This document shows, piece after piece, positions 1-8,952 of a stretch of DNA of 60,753 nt. Origin of the DNA: DAOPJM01 sp964490325. Its GTDB lineage: Bacteria; Bacillota; Clostridia; Christensenellales; CAG-138. The stretch covers positions 1 to 60,753 of the forward strand of contig CAZBBX010000011.1 in NCBI GenBank assembly GCA_964490325.1, given 5' to 3'. The stretch's first letter is position 1, and each line of letters starts with the position of its first letter. The notes below the pieces were generated by a model that saw only the letters and a program-made list of their open reading frames with translations, had not been told where the DNA came from and searched no databases. The translations under genes and the position numbers were made by a program.

Positions 1-183
1 TGATCTGATCAGCTCACCTCAACAATGGCATCGATAGACTTATCTTTTTTGCTCATACTTGATTTTGACCTTTTTTTCAGAAAATTGAGGGTTTGGATGC
101 AAAATCAGGTTGGTCGAAAATCCGAAAACCGTTGAAAACAAAGGACTTTCAGCCATTATCTCAATTACTGCCACCCGCCAAAG

Positions 184-212
184 AAAAAGAAGTTTTCGGA
201 CTTCTTTTTTTT
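184..212 (+). terminator. Intrinsic terminator of an upstream gene outside the window
   Basis: A ten-base arm at 184-193 pairs with 200-209 around the loop TTTCGG and runs into T residues. The A-rich left arm means it could also work on the other strand, but no minus-strand gene ends here. Confidence 0.7.
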
Positions 213-329
213 AATGGGTCCCGCATTCGGCGCTTTGTGCTTGACAGCTTCACCCGCGCCGCCGTTTAATCCTTTTACGTTTGGCGGGAAACGCCGTCAA
301 ATGCCGAACGCTTTGCCGCGAAACGGGAC

Positions 330-358
330 TTGTGAACGGGGAAGCGCTGTGGTATACT
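330..358 (+). promoter_or_regulatory. holA promoter, predicted leaderless
   Basis: TTGTGA at 330-335, a 17-base spacer and TATACT at 353-358. Only six bases separate the -10 box from the ATG at 365, so transcription should start at or next to the start codon. There is no Shine-Dalgarno sequence. Confidence 0.6.
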
Positions 359-364
359 ACAAAT

Positions 365-1339
365 ATGGATGAGAATGCCTTTTATCGGCTGACCAAGGAG
401 GGCTCGCTTTCGGGCGCCTACCTGCTGCATGGGGCGGAGGAGCTGACCAAGCGGCAGGCGGTCGACCGTGTGCGCGCACTTTTGGACCCCGCCTTTGCCG
501 ATATGAACGTGGAAAAGCTTACTATGCCCGATGCGGCAACGCTTGGCGGCGCCCTTGCCCGCGTTCCGTTGTTCGACAAATTTCGCCTTCTTCTCATCAA
601 CGAATTTGACGCCAAGACGTTGGAACCTCTGCTGCCCACGCTGACCCGCCCCATCGAAGGGACGGTCGTTCTTTTTATCCTGCGGGGCGAAGCGAAGACC
701 AACAGCAGCTTTTACAAGGCCTTTGCCGCCGCCGACCGCACGGCGGAATTTCCGCAGCTGACCCAAGCCCGTGCCGTCAACATGCTGCAGCGGGAGGCCG
801 CGCTGCGGGGCGTGGGGCTGGAGCGCTCCGTTGCGCTGCGCCTAAACGACATGGTGGGCGCGGACGCGTACCGCCTGCAAAACGAATTTTCCAAGGCCGC
901 CGACTATGTGGGCAGGGGCGGCAGCGTCACAACGGACACGCTGACGCGCTGCGTGACCCCCTCCCCCGAATACGATGTGTTCTCCCTGCTCAACTGCTTT
1001 CTAAACGGCCGCAAGGGCGAGGGGCTGCGGCTGTTTAGAGGACTTTTGCGCACAGGCGGGGAGTCCGCGCTGGCGCTGTCCTACTTTTTGGAGGGGCGGC
1101 TGAAGCTGATGCTCCTTGCCCGCGAATGCTTGGATGCGCGCATGGCAAAGCCCGCGGCCATCAAGCACATCGGCGGCAATCCCCGCGCCGCGGAGATCGC
1201 CCTCAATAACGCCAAGAAATGCTCCGTTTTGCAGCTAACGCGTGCGGTAGCGGCCTTTGCCGAGATCGACGCCAAGCAAAAGCAGGGCTTGGTCAAGGAC
1301 GAGGACGCGCTCATGGCCGCCCTTGTTTCCTGCTTTTAA
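365..1339 (+). CDS. holA: DNA polymerase III delta subunit
   Basis: Clamp-loader subunit that opens the DnaN sliding clamp during replication. The 324-residue protein begins MDENAFYRLTKEG and has the family's N-terminal AAA+-like fold (AYLLHGAEELTKRQAV near residue 20) and the C-terminal helical collar (QKQGLVKDEDALMAALV). Length is normal for the family. The frame is open upstream to 281, but ATG 365 gives the usual delta N-terminus and sits six bases after a good -10 box. rlmH follows five bases after the stop, so the two are probably co-transcribed. Confidence 0.9.
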   Translation: MDENAFYRLTKEGSLSGAYLLHGAEELTKRQAVDRVRALLDPAFADMNVEKLTMPDAATLGGALARVPLFDKFRLLLINEFDAKTLEPLLPTLTRPIEGTVVLFILRGEAKTNSSFYKAFAAADRTAEFPQLTQARAVNMLQREAALRGVGLERSVALRLNDMVGADAYRLQNEFSKAADYVGRGGSVTTDTLTRCVTPSPEYDVFSLLNCFLNGRKGEGLRLFRGLLRTGGESALALSYFLEGRLKLMLLARECLDARMAKPAAIKHIGGNPRAAEIALNNAKKCSVLQLTRAVAAFAEIDAKQKQGLVKDEDALMAALVSCF

Positions 1340-1344
1340 GCGGC

Positions 1345-1821
1345 ATGGAGATCAAGCTTTGCTGCGTGGGCAAGCTCAAGGACGCTTTCTATGTGGACGC
1401 CTGCGCCGAGTATGAAAAGCGCCTGTCGCGCTACTGTACGCTGCGCCTTGCGGAGGTGGCAGACGAAAAGACGCCCGAGCGCCTGTCCCCCGCCCAAGCA
1501 AAGGCCGCCATGGCGCGGGAGGGTGAGCGCCTGCTTGCCGCCATAGGCGAACGTGAACGCGTGATCGCCCTGTGCATCGGCGGACAGACTCCCTCCTCCG
1601 AGGACTTTGCCGCAAAGCTTGCCCTATGGCGCGACAACGCGGTCACCCCCTGCTTTGTCATTGGAGGCTCCTTGGGGCTTGGGGATGCGGTGCTGGCGCG
1701 AGCCGACGAACGCCTGTCCCTGTCCGCGTTGACCTTTCCCCACCGACTGGCGCGGCTGATCCTCTTGGAGCAGCTCTATCGCGCCGAAAAGATCCTGCAT
1801 AACGAAACCTATCATAAATAA
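1345..1821 (+). CDS. rlmH: 23S rRNA pseudouridine-1915 N3-methyltransferase
   Basis: SPOUT-class methyltransferase that modifies pseudouridine 1915 in helix 69 of 23S rRNA on the assembled ribosome. The 158-residue length matches RlmH. Visible motifs are the start MEIKLCCVGKLKDAFY, the knot-region FVIGGSLGLGD, and the C-terminal LTFPHRLARLILLEQLYRA followed by a HxxYHK-type end (NETYHK). Start ATG 1345 is five bases after holA. A GTG-like extension to 1219 lies inside holA and is not needed. Confidence 0.95.
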   Translation: MEIKLCCVGKLKDAFYVDACAEYEKRLSRYCTLRLAEVADEKTPERLSPAQAKAAMAREGERLLAAIGERERVIALCIGGQTPSSEDFAAKLALWRDNAVTPCFVIGGSLGLGDAVLARADERLSLSALTFPHRLARLILLEQLYRAEKILHNETYHK

Positions 1822-1879
1822 GAAATATGGATCCCCCTGCTTGGGATCGACCGTGCCACAGGCGCAGAAAGGATCGAAA

Positions 1880-3736
1880 ATGAACCATGTAAAACGCCTG
1901 CTTGCCCTCTTACTGGCGCTGACTCTGCTTGTGTCGCTGCTTGGCTGCGGCAACAAGGGCGCCGCCGTGGAAGCGACCGCCGCCCCGACCGCCGCTCCCA
2001 CCGCAACGCCCACCACAGCGCCCACCGCCACGCCCGAGCCGACGGAGGATCCCGCCATCGCCGCGAAGGAGGCCTTTGCCGCCTTCGACCTGAGCTTCTT
2101 TACGGGCTATTTGAGCTTTTGCGACTACGACACCTTCCACCAGTTTGTGAAGGATCCCGCCTCCTTTGGCATCACCGCCGACCATGTGGATGTTGCCTTT
2201 GCCGATTTCAGCTCCGCCGAGGATCCCGAATGGGACGCTTGGCTGGAGGACATGCGCACGGGGCTTGCCGCCATCGACCGCAGCCTGCTGGACGAAACCG
2301 ATCAGCTTGCCTACGATGTGATCGCAGAGTCCATTGCCGAGGAAGAGGACGATACCTATTACAGCATCTATTACGAGCCGCTGTCCGCCTATGTGGGCGT
2401 GCAGGCCAACCTGCCCCTCTCCTTCTGGCTGTACGACATTGCGACCGTGGAGGACGCCGAGAACTATCTGACCCTGCTTGCGGATGTACCGCGCTACTTT
2501 GGGCAGATCCTCACCTATGAGCAGGAGCGCGCCGAGGCGGGCATCTTCATGACCTCCCGCGCACTGGACAACGTTCTGGACGATCTCAACGGCGTCATCA
2601 AGAAGAAGGATCACCTCTTCTTGGTGGATTCCTTTGCCGAGGCCGTGGACGCGCTGAACCTTTCCGAGGAGGAAGCAAGCGCCTTGAAGGAGCGCAACGT
2701 GACGCTTCTGAAGGATTCGTTCGTTGCCGCCTATGAGACGCTGCGCGATGGCTTAAAGGCGCTGCGCTCCTCCTGCCGCGACAGCGTGGGCCTAAAGGAG
2801 CTGGGCGACGCGACCTACCTGAAGTACTTTGCCTACATGGTCAAGACCGCCAGCGGCTGCAACTTTGCCGATCCCGATGCGGCCATCGACCTGCTGTTCG
2901 AGCAGACCAAGCAGGCGTTCACCGACTACTATTCCGCCGCCATGAAGGTCAGCAACTGGGACGAAACGATCACCGTCGGCACCCCCGAGGAGAGCTTAAC
3001 GTACCTCAAGACCCTGACCTACTCCCTGCTGCCCGAGCTGCCCGAGCATACCCTGACGCTCAAGACCGTTCCCGACGAGCTGAAGGATTCCTTCAGCCCC
3101 GCCGCCTACCTCACCCCCGCGTTTGAAGACGCCACGAACAACATCATCCTGCTGAACATCAGTGAGGACGACAGCGACATCCTCTCCACCCTGGCGCACG
3201 AGGGCTACCCCGGCCACCTGTATCAGGCGGTGTACACCCGTTCGCTTGGCCTGTCCTACTCGCAGCAGATCCTGGAAAGCACCGCCTACGCGGAGGCGTG
3301 GTCGCAGTATTCCGAGCGCCTGCTTGCCGAGAACGCCACGGGCTTTGACAACCAGTACATGATCGCCACCCACTGCTTCAGCCAGTTCTTCACGCTGTAC
3401 GGCGCCTACATGAGCGTTGCCGTCAACTATTACGGCCTGACCGAGGACGATGTGGCAAGCGATCTGGCGACTTGGCTGAGCTGGGTGAGCGAAAGCGACA
3501 TCAAGAGCACCGCAAAGAGCATCTATGAGTCCTGCGTGGATATGCCCTTCTACTACTTTGGCTACGCGTTCGGCTATGCCAAGTTCATGTCTCTGTACAA
3601 CGAGACCAAGACCACCCTGGGCGACGCGTTCGACCAGAAGGAATACCTGACCTACTACCTCGACCTTGGCCCCGCTTCCTTCACGCTCTTGGAGGAGCGC
3701 ATCGACGCTTGGGCGGCAAAGAAGCTGGCTGAGTAA
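1880..3736 (+). CDS. DUF885 family lipoprotein, putative metallopeptidase
   Basis: Secreted lipoprotein of 618 residues. It has a signal peptide with lipobox LLGC (Cys about residue 23), an Ala/Pro/Thr linker to about residue 45, and a DUF885 body. The family's zinc-site-like motif appears as LAHEGYPGHLYQ near residue 450, followed by a Glu-rich stretch (ESTAYAEAWSQY). DUF885 members are thought to be zinc-dependent peptidases, but no substrate is known to me. Start ATG 1880 is chosen because it begins the signal peptide; the upstream frame extension is a shadow. It is 58 bases after rlmH and ends at terminator 3775-3802. Confidence 0.85.
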   Translation: MNHVKRLLALLLALTLLVSLLGCGNKGAAVEATAAPTAAPTATPTTAPTATPEPTEDPAIAAKEAFAAFDLSFFTGYLSFCDYDTFHQFVKDPASFGITADHVDVAFADFSSAEDPEWDAWLEDMRTGLAAIDRSLLDETDQLAYDVIAESIAEEEDDTYYSIYYEPLSAYVGVQANLPLSFWLYDIATVEDAENYLTLLADVPRYFGQILTYEQERAEAGIFMTSRALDNVLDDLNGVIKKKDHLFLVDSFAEAVDALNLSEEEASALKERNVTLLKDSFVAAYETLRDGLKALRSSCRDSVGLKELGDATYLKYFAYMVKTASGCNFADPDAAIDLLFEQTKQAFTDYYSAAMKVSNWDETITVGTPEESLTYLKTLTYSLLPELPEHTLTLKTVPDELKDSFSPAAYLTPAFEDATNNIILLNISEDDSDILSTLAHEGYPGHLYQAVYTRSLGLSYSQQILESTAYAEAWSQYSERLLAENATGFDNQYMIATHCFSQFFTLYGAYMSVAVNYYGLTEDDVASDLATWLSWVSESDIKSTAKSIYESCVDMPFYYFGYAFGYAKFMSLYNETKTTLGDAFDQKEYLTYYLDLGPASFTLLEERIDAWAAKKLAE

Positions 3737-3774
3737 AAGAAAAGCCGCCTTGCGGCAGCAACACGCGTATCTAT

Positions 3775-3802
3775 GGACGATCCGAACGGGTCGTCCTTTT
3801 TT
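3775..3802 (+). terminator. Terminator after the DUF885 gene
   Basis: GGACGA (3775-3780) pairs with TCGTCC (3791-3796), followed by six T. Confidence 0.8.
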
Positions 3803-4077
3803 GTGCTTTCGGCGTCCGTTTTGGGGGAAATGCGTAAGCCGCCGCAGGCAGCATGGGATCTTTAGATCCTCCTATACAAAGCCCTGCAAAATTCTATTTA
3901 CCAAAATTGCAACAAATCTAATTTTGGAAAGTAAGCAGCCAGTCTGCAATATCTATGATCTTGATCCCCTCGTGAGGATGGATCGTGATAGACTACGATT
4001 TTGACATTGATTAATACCTAAGATATCCCGTAACAGGCGCCGTGAACAGCGGCGCTTTCGCTTTCTTTTTTGTGCAG
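3803..4077. other. Intergenic region with an orphan terminator
   Basis: AT-rich spacer between convergent genes. An open frame here lacks a ribosome binding site and recognisable protein. A plus-strand intrinsic terminator lies at its right end (4037-4071) although the DUF885 gene already ended at 3775-3802. A short unannotated plus-strand RNA is possible, but I recognise no family. Confidence 0.3.
4037..4071 (+). terminator. Orphan plus-strand terminator
   Basis: GCGCCG (4037-4042) pairs with CGGCGC (4050-4055), followed by a T-rich tail ending in six T. No gene upstream needs it, so it is either a second terminator of the DUF885 transcript or the end of a small RNA. Confidence 0.55.
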
Positions 4078-4103
4078 CAAAAAGCGGCGGGAGATCCGCC
4101 GCT
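4078..4103 (-). terminator. Terminator of the methyltransferase-to-mutase operon
   Basis: AGCGGCGG (4083-4090) pairs with CCGCCGCT (4096-4103). Read on the minus strand it is followed by five T (the A-run at 4079-4083). Confidence 0.8.
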
Positions 4104-4136
4104 CAGGTTTTCGCTGTATGAAGTTTTGCGCTGTCG

Positions 4137-5915
4137 TCAATCGAAATACAGGCCGTCGCCCTTTTTGCGGGGATTTTCGCCCTTGACGCGGGGGCTTGCA
4201 TCGCTTTTGCCGCCGTAGAGCAGCGCGGACAGGCGGGCGTCCATGTCCAAAAGCAGCGCGTTCAACGCCGCGTCCGCCTGCGCCTCATCGGCGGCGTGGG
4301 CGGCAAGATAAAGCTTCAGCTTCGGCTCGGTGCCGGAGGGACGCACGACGATCTGCGACTCGTCCGTCAGCAGGTAGCGCAGCACGTTGGCCTTGGGCAG
4401 GCTGTTGCCGCAGCCGCTCAAAAGGTCGTCGGCGCGGCGCAGCTCCCGTCCTGCGATCCGTTCGGGCGGGCACTCCCTAAGCGCCGCCATGGCGGACGCG
4501 ATGCGCTCCAGCCCCGCCTTGCCCTCCAGCGTATAGGACTTGACCTTCTCGCGATAGAAGCCGTAGGTGTTGTAGATCTCCATCAGGGCGTCATGGAGGG
4601 TCATGCCGCGCTCCCGATAGACCACGCAGGCCTCCGCGATCAGCATGGCCGCGCAGATGGCGTCCTTATCCCGCGAGAACCCGCCCGCAAGGAAGCCGTA
4701 GCTTTCCTCAAAGCCGAACAGGAAGGTCTTGTCCTTCTTTTCCTCGCAGGAGGCGATGCGCTCGGAGATAAAGCGGAAGCCCGTCAGCACCTCCTCCAAC
4801 GCCACGCCGAAGCGTGCACAGATGGCGTCCGCAAGCTGTGTGGACACGATGGAGCGCACCACCAGACCGTTCTTGGGCAGTATGCCCTTGGCCTTCTTGG
4901 CGCTCAAAATGTAGTGGATGAGGATGGCGCCGATCTGATTGCCCGTCAGCACCGTCCATGCGCCGTCGCTGTTTCGCACCGCCACGCCCAAGCGATCCGC
5001 ATCAGGATCGGTGGCAAGGATGACGCTTGCGCCCTCCTTCTCTGCCAAGACACGCGCCAAGTCAAAGGCCTCGGGGTTTTCGGGATTGGGGGCGGACACC
5101 GTGGGGAAGTTGCCGTCGGGCAGCGCCTGCTCCGGCACGACGCATACGCCGCTCACGCCGATGCGGGCAAGCAGCGTCGTCACGGGGACATAGCCCGTGC
5201 CGTGCAGCGGCGTGTACACAAGCTTCAGCTCCCGGCCCTTTTCCTTGAGCAGCGCGGGGTACTCGAGCAGGGTCTCAGTGGCGGCATAGTACGCCTCGTC
5301 CGCCTCCTCGCCCAAGAGCGTGATGCTCCCCTGCTTCAACGCCTTATCAAAGGGCAGATAGGCGGTCTTAAAGCCGCTGATGGCGCGGATCTGCTCGGTG
5401 ATGGCGGCCGCCTCCGCCGGCGCCACCTGTCCGCCGTGCGACCAGTAGACCTTGTAGCCGTTGTACTTGGGCGGATTGTGACTGGCGGTGATCACCACGC
5501 CCGCCGCGCAGTGATACTGCCGTATCGCAAAGGAAAGCTGCGGCACGGAGTGGAGCGTTGCAAACAGCAGCACCCGTATGCCGTGCGCCGCCAGCACGCA
5601 CGCCGTCTCCCGTGCGAACACGTCCGACATGCGTCTTGAATCGTACGCAATGCAGACCCGCGTCTCCACCGCCTGCTTCTGCTTGGTCAAAAAGCGCGCC
5701 AAGCCCTCGGTCGCCTTGCGCACATTGTACACGTTCATGCGGTTGTCTCCCGCGCCCAAGATGCCCCGAAGACCCGCCGTACCAAACTCCAGCTCGGTGT
5801 AGAAACGTTCGACCACCTCACCCGTGTTGTCCTGGATGTCCCTTAGCTCCTGCTTGGTCACGTCGTCCACGTCGGGGCTGTCCAGCCAATACCGATACCG
5901 TTCCAATGCGTTCAT
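4137..5915 (-). CDS. Phosphoglucomutase / phosphomannomutase family enzyme
   Basis: Alpha-D-phosphohexomutase, 592 residues, which interconverts sugar 1- and 6-phosphates through a phosphoserine. All family motifs are present: active-site GVVITASHNPPKYNGYK near residue 140, metal-binding ATDPDADRLGV near residue 300, sugar-binding FGFEESYGF near residue 395, and phosphate-binding RPSGTEPK near residue 520. Size fits the PgcA-type enzymes that make glucose-1-phosphate for polysaccharides. The exact substrate cannot be told from sequence. It is last in a four-gene minus-strand operon, 49 bases after tcdA. Confidence 0.9.
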   Translation of the reverse strand: MNALERYRYWLDSPDVDDVTKQELRDIQDNTGEVVERFYTELEFGTAGLRGILGAGDNRMNVYNVRKATEGLARFLTKQKQAVETRVCIAYDSRRMSDVFARETACVLAAHGIRVLLFATLHSVPQLSFAIRQYHCAAGVVITASHNPPKYNGYKVYWSHGGQVAPAEAAAITEQIRAISGFKTAYLPFDKALKQGSITLLGEEADEAYYAATETLLEYPALLKEKGRELKLVYTPLHGTGYVPVTTLLARIGVSGVCVVPEQALPDGNFPTVSAPNPENPEAFDLARVLAEKEGASVILATDPDADRLGVAVRNSDGAWTVLTGNQIGAILIHYILSAKKAKGILPKNGLVVRSIVSTQLADAICARFGVALEEVLTGFRFISERIASCEEKKDKTFLFGFEESYGFLAGGFSRDKDAICAAMLIAEACVVYRERGMTLHDALMEIYNTYGFYREKVKSYTLEGKAGLERIASAMAALRECPPERIAGRELRRADDLLSGCGNSLPKANVLRYLLTDESQIVVRPSGTEPKLKLYLAAHAADEAQADAALNALLLDMDARLSALLYGGKSDASPRVKGENPRKKGDGLYFD

Positions 5916-5964
5916 GCCGTACCTTCCTTTCCGTGCTTTCCCTAAGTTCCCGCGTCCCTGCGCG

Positions 5965-6663
5965 TTATCCGTCCGAATTTGCCCTTGCGTCCCGCGTCAG
6001 CCGCTCCAACACGCAGCCCGCCGCCGCCAGTCCCGCCGCCCCCGTCACGGGGGCAAGACTGCCTATGCCGCCTTCGCTGCTTGGCTTGGGCAGCTCCGTT
6101 GACGCCACGACCGTGAGCTTATCCACGCCGTTTTGCCGCAAAAGCTGTCGAAAACGCCGCGCCAAGGGGTCGCCCTGCGTCTTAAAAACATCCGTCACCC
6201 GAAAGGCGGTGGCGTCCAAGCGCCGTCCCGCGCCAAGGCAGGCCACGCAGGGGATGGTATGTTCCTTTGCCCACAGCGCCAGCGTCAGCTTGCCGTCCAA
6301 GTCGTCGATGGCGTCCACCAAAAAATCCGCGTCAGCAGGCAGCAGCAGGTTTACGTTCTCCCGCGTCAGCCTTGTAAAGCTTCCCGTCACCACACAGTCC
6401 GACACGGCGTTGAGCCGCTTGATCGCCGCCTCGACCTTGGGCAGACCGATGCTTGCCTTGTCGGCAAAGAGCTGACGGTTGAGGTTGCTTTCCGCCACGC
6501 GGTCGCCGTCGATGAGCAAAAGCCGCCCCACGCCCGAACGCGCCAGCGCCTCGGCGCAGTGTCCGCCCACGCCGCCTATGCCCACCACGACCACGAGCGC
6601 CCCCTTGAGGCGCTCCATCGCCGCCGCCCCCAGCAGGCGTTCGCTGCGTTCCAAGCAGCTCAT
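5965..6663 (-). CDS. tcdA: tRNA threonylcarbamoyladenosine dehydratase
   Basis: E1-like (ThiF/MoeB fold) ATP-dependent enzyme that cyclises t6A37 of tRNA to ct6A. The 232-residue protein starts with ERSERLLGAAAMERLKG, has the nucleotide-binding loop VVGIGGVGGHCAEALARSGVG (residues about 25-45), the E1-type DGDRVAESNLNRQLFA and DAIDDLDGKL. Its length and single-domain layout fit TcdA rather than ThiF or MoeB, and no thiamine or molybdenum genes are nearby. Its ATG overlaps the stop of the pseudouridine synthase gene by four bases. Confidence 0.88.
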   Translation of the reverse strand: MSCLERSERLLGAAAMERLKGALVVVVGIGGVGGHCAEALARSGVGRLLLIDGDRVAESNLNRQLFADKASIGLPKVEAAIKRLNAVSDCVVTGSFTRLTRENVNLLLPADADFLVDAIDDLDGKLTLALWAKEHTIPCVACLGAGRRLDATAFRVTDVFKTQGDPLARRFRQLLRQNGVDKLTVVASTELPKPSSEGGIGSLAPVTGAAGLAAAGCVLERLTRDARANSDG

Positions 6664-7967
6664 CGCGCCGCCCCCGCCTTGGCGTTTTGCAATTCGGGGA
6701 GGGACAAGGCCTTTTGGCTCTCGGCGCTAACGCCCAAGACCGTCAGGCGCTTGGCAAGCAGCAGCTGCCGCCGCTGCCCATAGCGCTTGTTTGCCTCGCG
6801 GTCGCCGTACACATCATCGCCCAGCACGGGGCAGCCGATGGCGGCAAGCTGTACGCGTATCTGATGCGTCCGCCCCGTGAACAGGCGGATCTCCAAGAGG
6901 GACAGGCCGTTTCTTTCCTCGCGCACGCGATAGGCAAGCTCCATCGTCACGGCTCCCGCCGTGCCCTTCGGGCAGAGGCGCATGCGTCCCGCCGCCTCGT
7001 CCTTGACGGCATAGTGGCACAGCCGCGCCGCCGCTTCCTTAGGTGCGCCTACGACCACCGCCTCGTAGCTCTTTTCGGTCTCGTGCAGGCGAAACGCTTC
7101 CAGTAAAGCATCCCGCGCCGCCTCGCTTCTGGCAAACGCCACCAAGCCCTCCGTGTTCGCGTCCAAACGGTGAACGGGCCACAGCTCGCTTTCGACGGCG
7201 GACAGCTCCGCCATCAGCTCGCCCTCGACCTCGACCCCCGCCTGCTTGTCGACGATGAGCAGCCGTTCGTCCATAAAGACGGCGCTGCAGACCTCGCTTG
7301 CGGGTAAAAATCTAAGCTGCAAGGCAAACTCCGCCCAGTCGGGCCGTGCAAAGAAGCGCAGCGGCTCGCCCAAGGTGGGATGCGTCAGCGTCAGCGCATA
7401 GGCAAACAGACGGATCTGCGTGCCTGCCGCCGCAGCTTTGTTGTAGCGTTGGTCGCCCAAGATGGGCAGCCCCGCATGGGCAAGCTGCACGCGGATCTGG
7501 TGCGGGCGTCCCGTGTCCAAGGAGACGTCCAAAAGCGCCAGACTGCCCTCTCGCGCCAAGCAGCGATACTGCAATCGGGCTTCCTTTGCCCCCGCCGTAC
7601 CCGCAGGCACAACGCGGGAGGTATTCGTGCGCTCATCCTTGACAAGAAAGTCGCACAGGCTGTCGCTTGGCTTGGGGCAGCCCTCGACCACGGCGACATA
7701 GCGCTTTTTTGCCTTGTGGGAGCGAAACTGTTCGCTGAGGCGTGCCGCGGCCTTGGATGTCCGTGCAAAGACCATGACCCCGCCCACGGGGCGATCCAAG
7801 CGATGCACCAAGCCCAAATAGGCCTCGCCGGGCTTGTTGTAGCGCTCCTTGACATAGGCCTTCAGCGTCCCCAGCAGGTCGGGATCGCCAGAGGCGTCCG
7901 CCTGTACGGGCAGATTCACGGGTTTTTCCACCACTAAGAGGTGGTTGTCCTCGTAGAGGATGTTCAT
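6660..7967 (-). CDS. Tandem-domain RluA-type pseudouridine synthase
   Basis: A 435-residue protein with two complete RluA catalytic domains in one chain. Domain 1 (about 1-220) has GLVHRLDRPVGGVMVFARTS and TGRPHQIRVQLAHAG. Domain 2 (about 225-420) has WPVHRLDANTEGLVAFARSE and TGRTHQIRVQLAAIG. Both keep the HRLD motif whose Asp is the catalytic nucleophile. The usual RluA-family protein has one such domain, with or without an S4 domain, and no S4 domain is visible here. Substrate is unknown. It overlaps both neighbours by four bases, so it is translationally coupled within an RNA-modification operon. Confidence 0.88.
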   Translation of the reverse strand: MNILYEDNHLLVVEKPVNLPVQADASGDPDLLGTLKAYVKERYNKPGEAYLGLVHRLDRPVGGVMVFARTSKAAARLSEQFRSHKAKKRYVAVVEGCPKPSDSLCDFLVKDERTNTSRVVPAGTAGAKEARLQYRCLAREGSLALLDVSLDTGRPHQIRVQLAHAGLPILGDQRYNKAAAAGTQIRLFAYALTLTHPTLGEPLRFFARPDWAEFALQLRFLPASEVCSAVFMDERLLIVDKQAGVEVEGELMAELSAVESELWPVHRLDANTEGLVAFARSEAARDALLEAFRLHETEKSYEAVVVGAPKEAAARLCHYAVKDEAAGRMRLCPKGTAGAVTMELAYRVREERNGLSLLEIRLFTGRTHQIRVQLAAIGCPVLGDDVYGDREANKRYGQRRQLLLAKRLTVLGVSAESQKALSLPELQNAKAGAAR

Positions 7968-8827
7968 GTTGCGGGCGTCCAGCGGCCGCTTGCGCCGCAG
8001 GGCAGCACCAAGCCGCCGCGGGTGATGGGCAGGCCGATCTCCTCCGCCTCAACCCGCCCCGCAGGCAGAGCAATGGACAGAACATTTTTAAGCACGGTGG
8101 GCGCCAGTCCCGTCGTGTAGGAATTGATGAGGAAAAAGCAGGGCTCGTCGCTCAAAAGGCTTGCGGCAGCCGTCACCAAGCCGTACAGATCGTCCTCGAT
8201 CTTCCACAGCTCGCCTGTGGGACCGCGGCCGTAGCTGGGCGGATCCATGAGGATGCCGTCGTAACGGCGGCCGCGCCGCGCCTCGCGCTGCACGAACTTG
8301 ACGCAGTCGTCCACCATGTAGCGGATGGGTCTGTCGGAAAAACCGCAGGCTGCCACGTTGTCCTTTGCCCACGCGATCATGCCCTTTGCCGCGTCCACAT
8401 GGGTGACGGAAGCTCCCTCCGCAAGGCAAGCGCAGCTTGCGCCGCCTGTGTAGGCGAAGAGGTTGAGCACCTGCGCGGCTCTTGCGTTTTTTAAGTTCCA
8501 AGGGACGAGCTGCTCGCGCATCCAGTCCCAGTTGACGGCCTGCTCGGGGAACAGTCCCGTGTGCTTGAAGCCCGTGGGACGGACAAGGAAGCTCAGATCC
8601 TTATAGGCGATCTTCCACGCATCGGGCAGGGTGCGGGCATAGCTCCAGTAACCGCCGCCCCGATCGGAGCGGTGATAGTACGCGTCAACAGGCGCGTCCC
8701 TGTCCTTAAGCGGCCACACCGCCAACGGGTCGGGGCGCTGCAGGGTAACAGACCCCCAGCGTTCGCGCTTATCGCCGTCGCCTGCATCGAGCAATTCATA
8801 ATCCGTCCAGCCGTCCGCCAAAAACAT
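7964..8827 (-). CDS. Class I SAM-dependent methyltransferase, RlmI/RlmK-like
   Basis: 287-residue methyltransferase. The SAM-binding region is VLNLFAYTGGASCACLAEGA near residue 125 and the catalytic motif is MDPPSYGRGPTGE near residue 195, typical of the rRNA (RlmI/RlmK-like) methyltransferase family. The N-terminal PUA domain of full RlmI is missing. First gene of the operon. ATG 8827 has the ribosome binding site GGAGGA six bases upstream and a clear promoter at 8849-8876. The exact target base is not assigned. Confidence 0.85.
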   Translation of the reverse strand: MFLADGWTDYELLDAGDGDKRERWGSVTLQRPDPLAVWPLKDRDAPVDAYYHRSDRGGGYWSYARTLPDAWKIAYKDLSFLVRPTGFKHTGLFPEQAVNWDWMREQLVPWNLKNARAAQVLNLFAYTGGASCACLAEGASVTHVDAAKGMIAWAKDNVAACGFSDRPIRYMVDDCVKFVQREARRGRRYDGILMDPPSYGRGPTGELWKIEDDLYGLVTAAASLLSDEPCFFLINSYTTGLAPTVLKNVLSIALPAGRVEAEEIGLPITRGGLVLPCGASGRWTPAT

Positions 8828-8848
8828 CCGTCTTCCTCCGATATGCCC

Positions 8849-8876
8849 ATTATAGCATAGCCCCCCGAAATTGCAA
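8849..8876 (-). promoter_or_regulatory. Promoter of the methyltransferase-to-mutase operon
   Basis: On the minus strand: TTGCAA (8871-8876), 16-base spacer, TATAAT (8849-8854). Confidence 0.75.
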
Positions 8877-8952
8877 AGCCTTTTCCCGCCCCCATTCGTG
8901 CCCTATGGGGTCGAGGGACTCGCAAAAAAAGCAGCTGTGTGAGGCGCTTTGT

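Larger units (their letters stand above)
1..364. other. Non-coding left edge of window
   Basis: No reading frame of useful length starts or runs through here. The first 180 bases are AT-rich compared with the rest of the window and all forward frames from base 1 stop within about 40 bases. The stretch holds a terminator (184-212), probably for a gene left of the window, and the holA promoter (330-358). Confidence 0.6.

Noticed and set aside
3666..4004. Plus-strand frame after the DUF885 gene
   Set aside because: It starts inside the DUF885 gene, crosses its terminator and lacks a recognisable protein.
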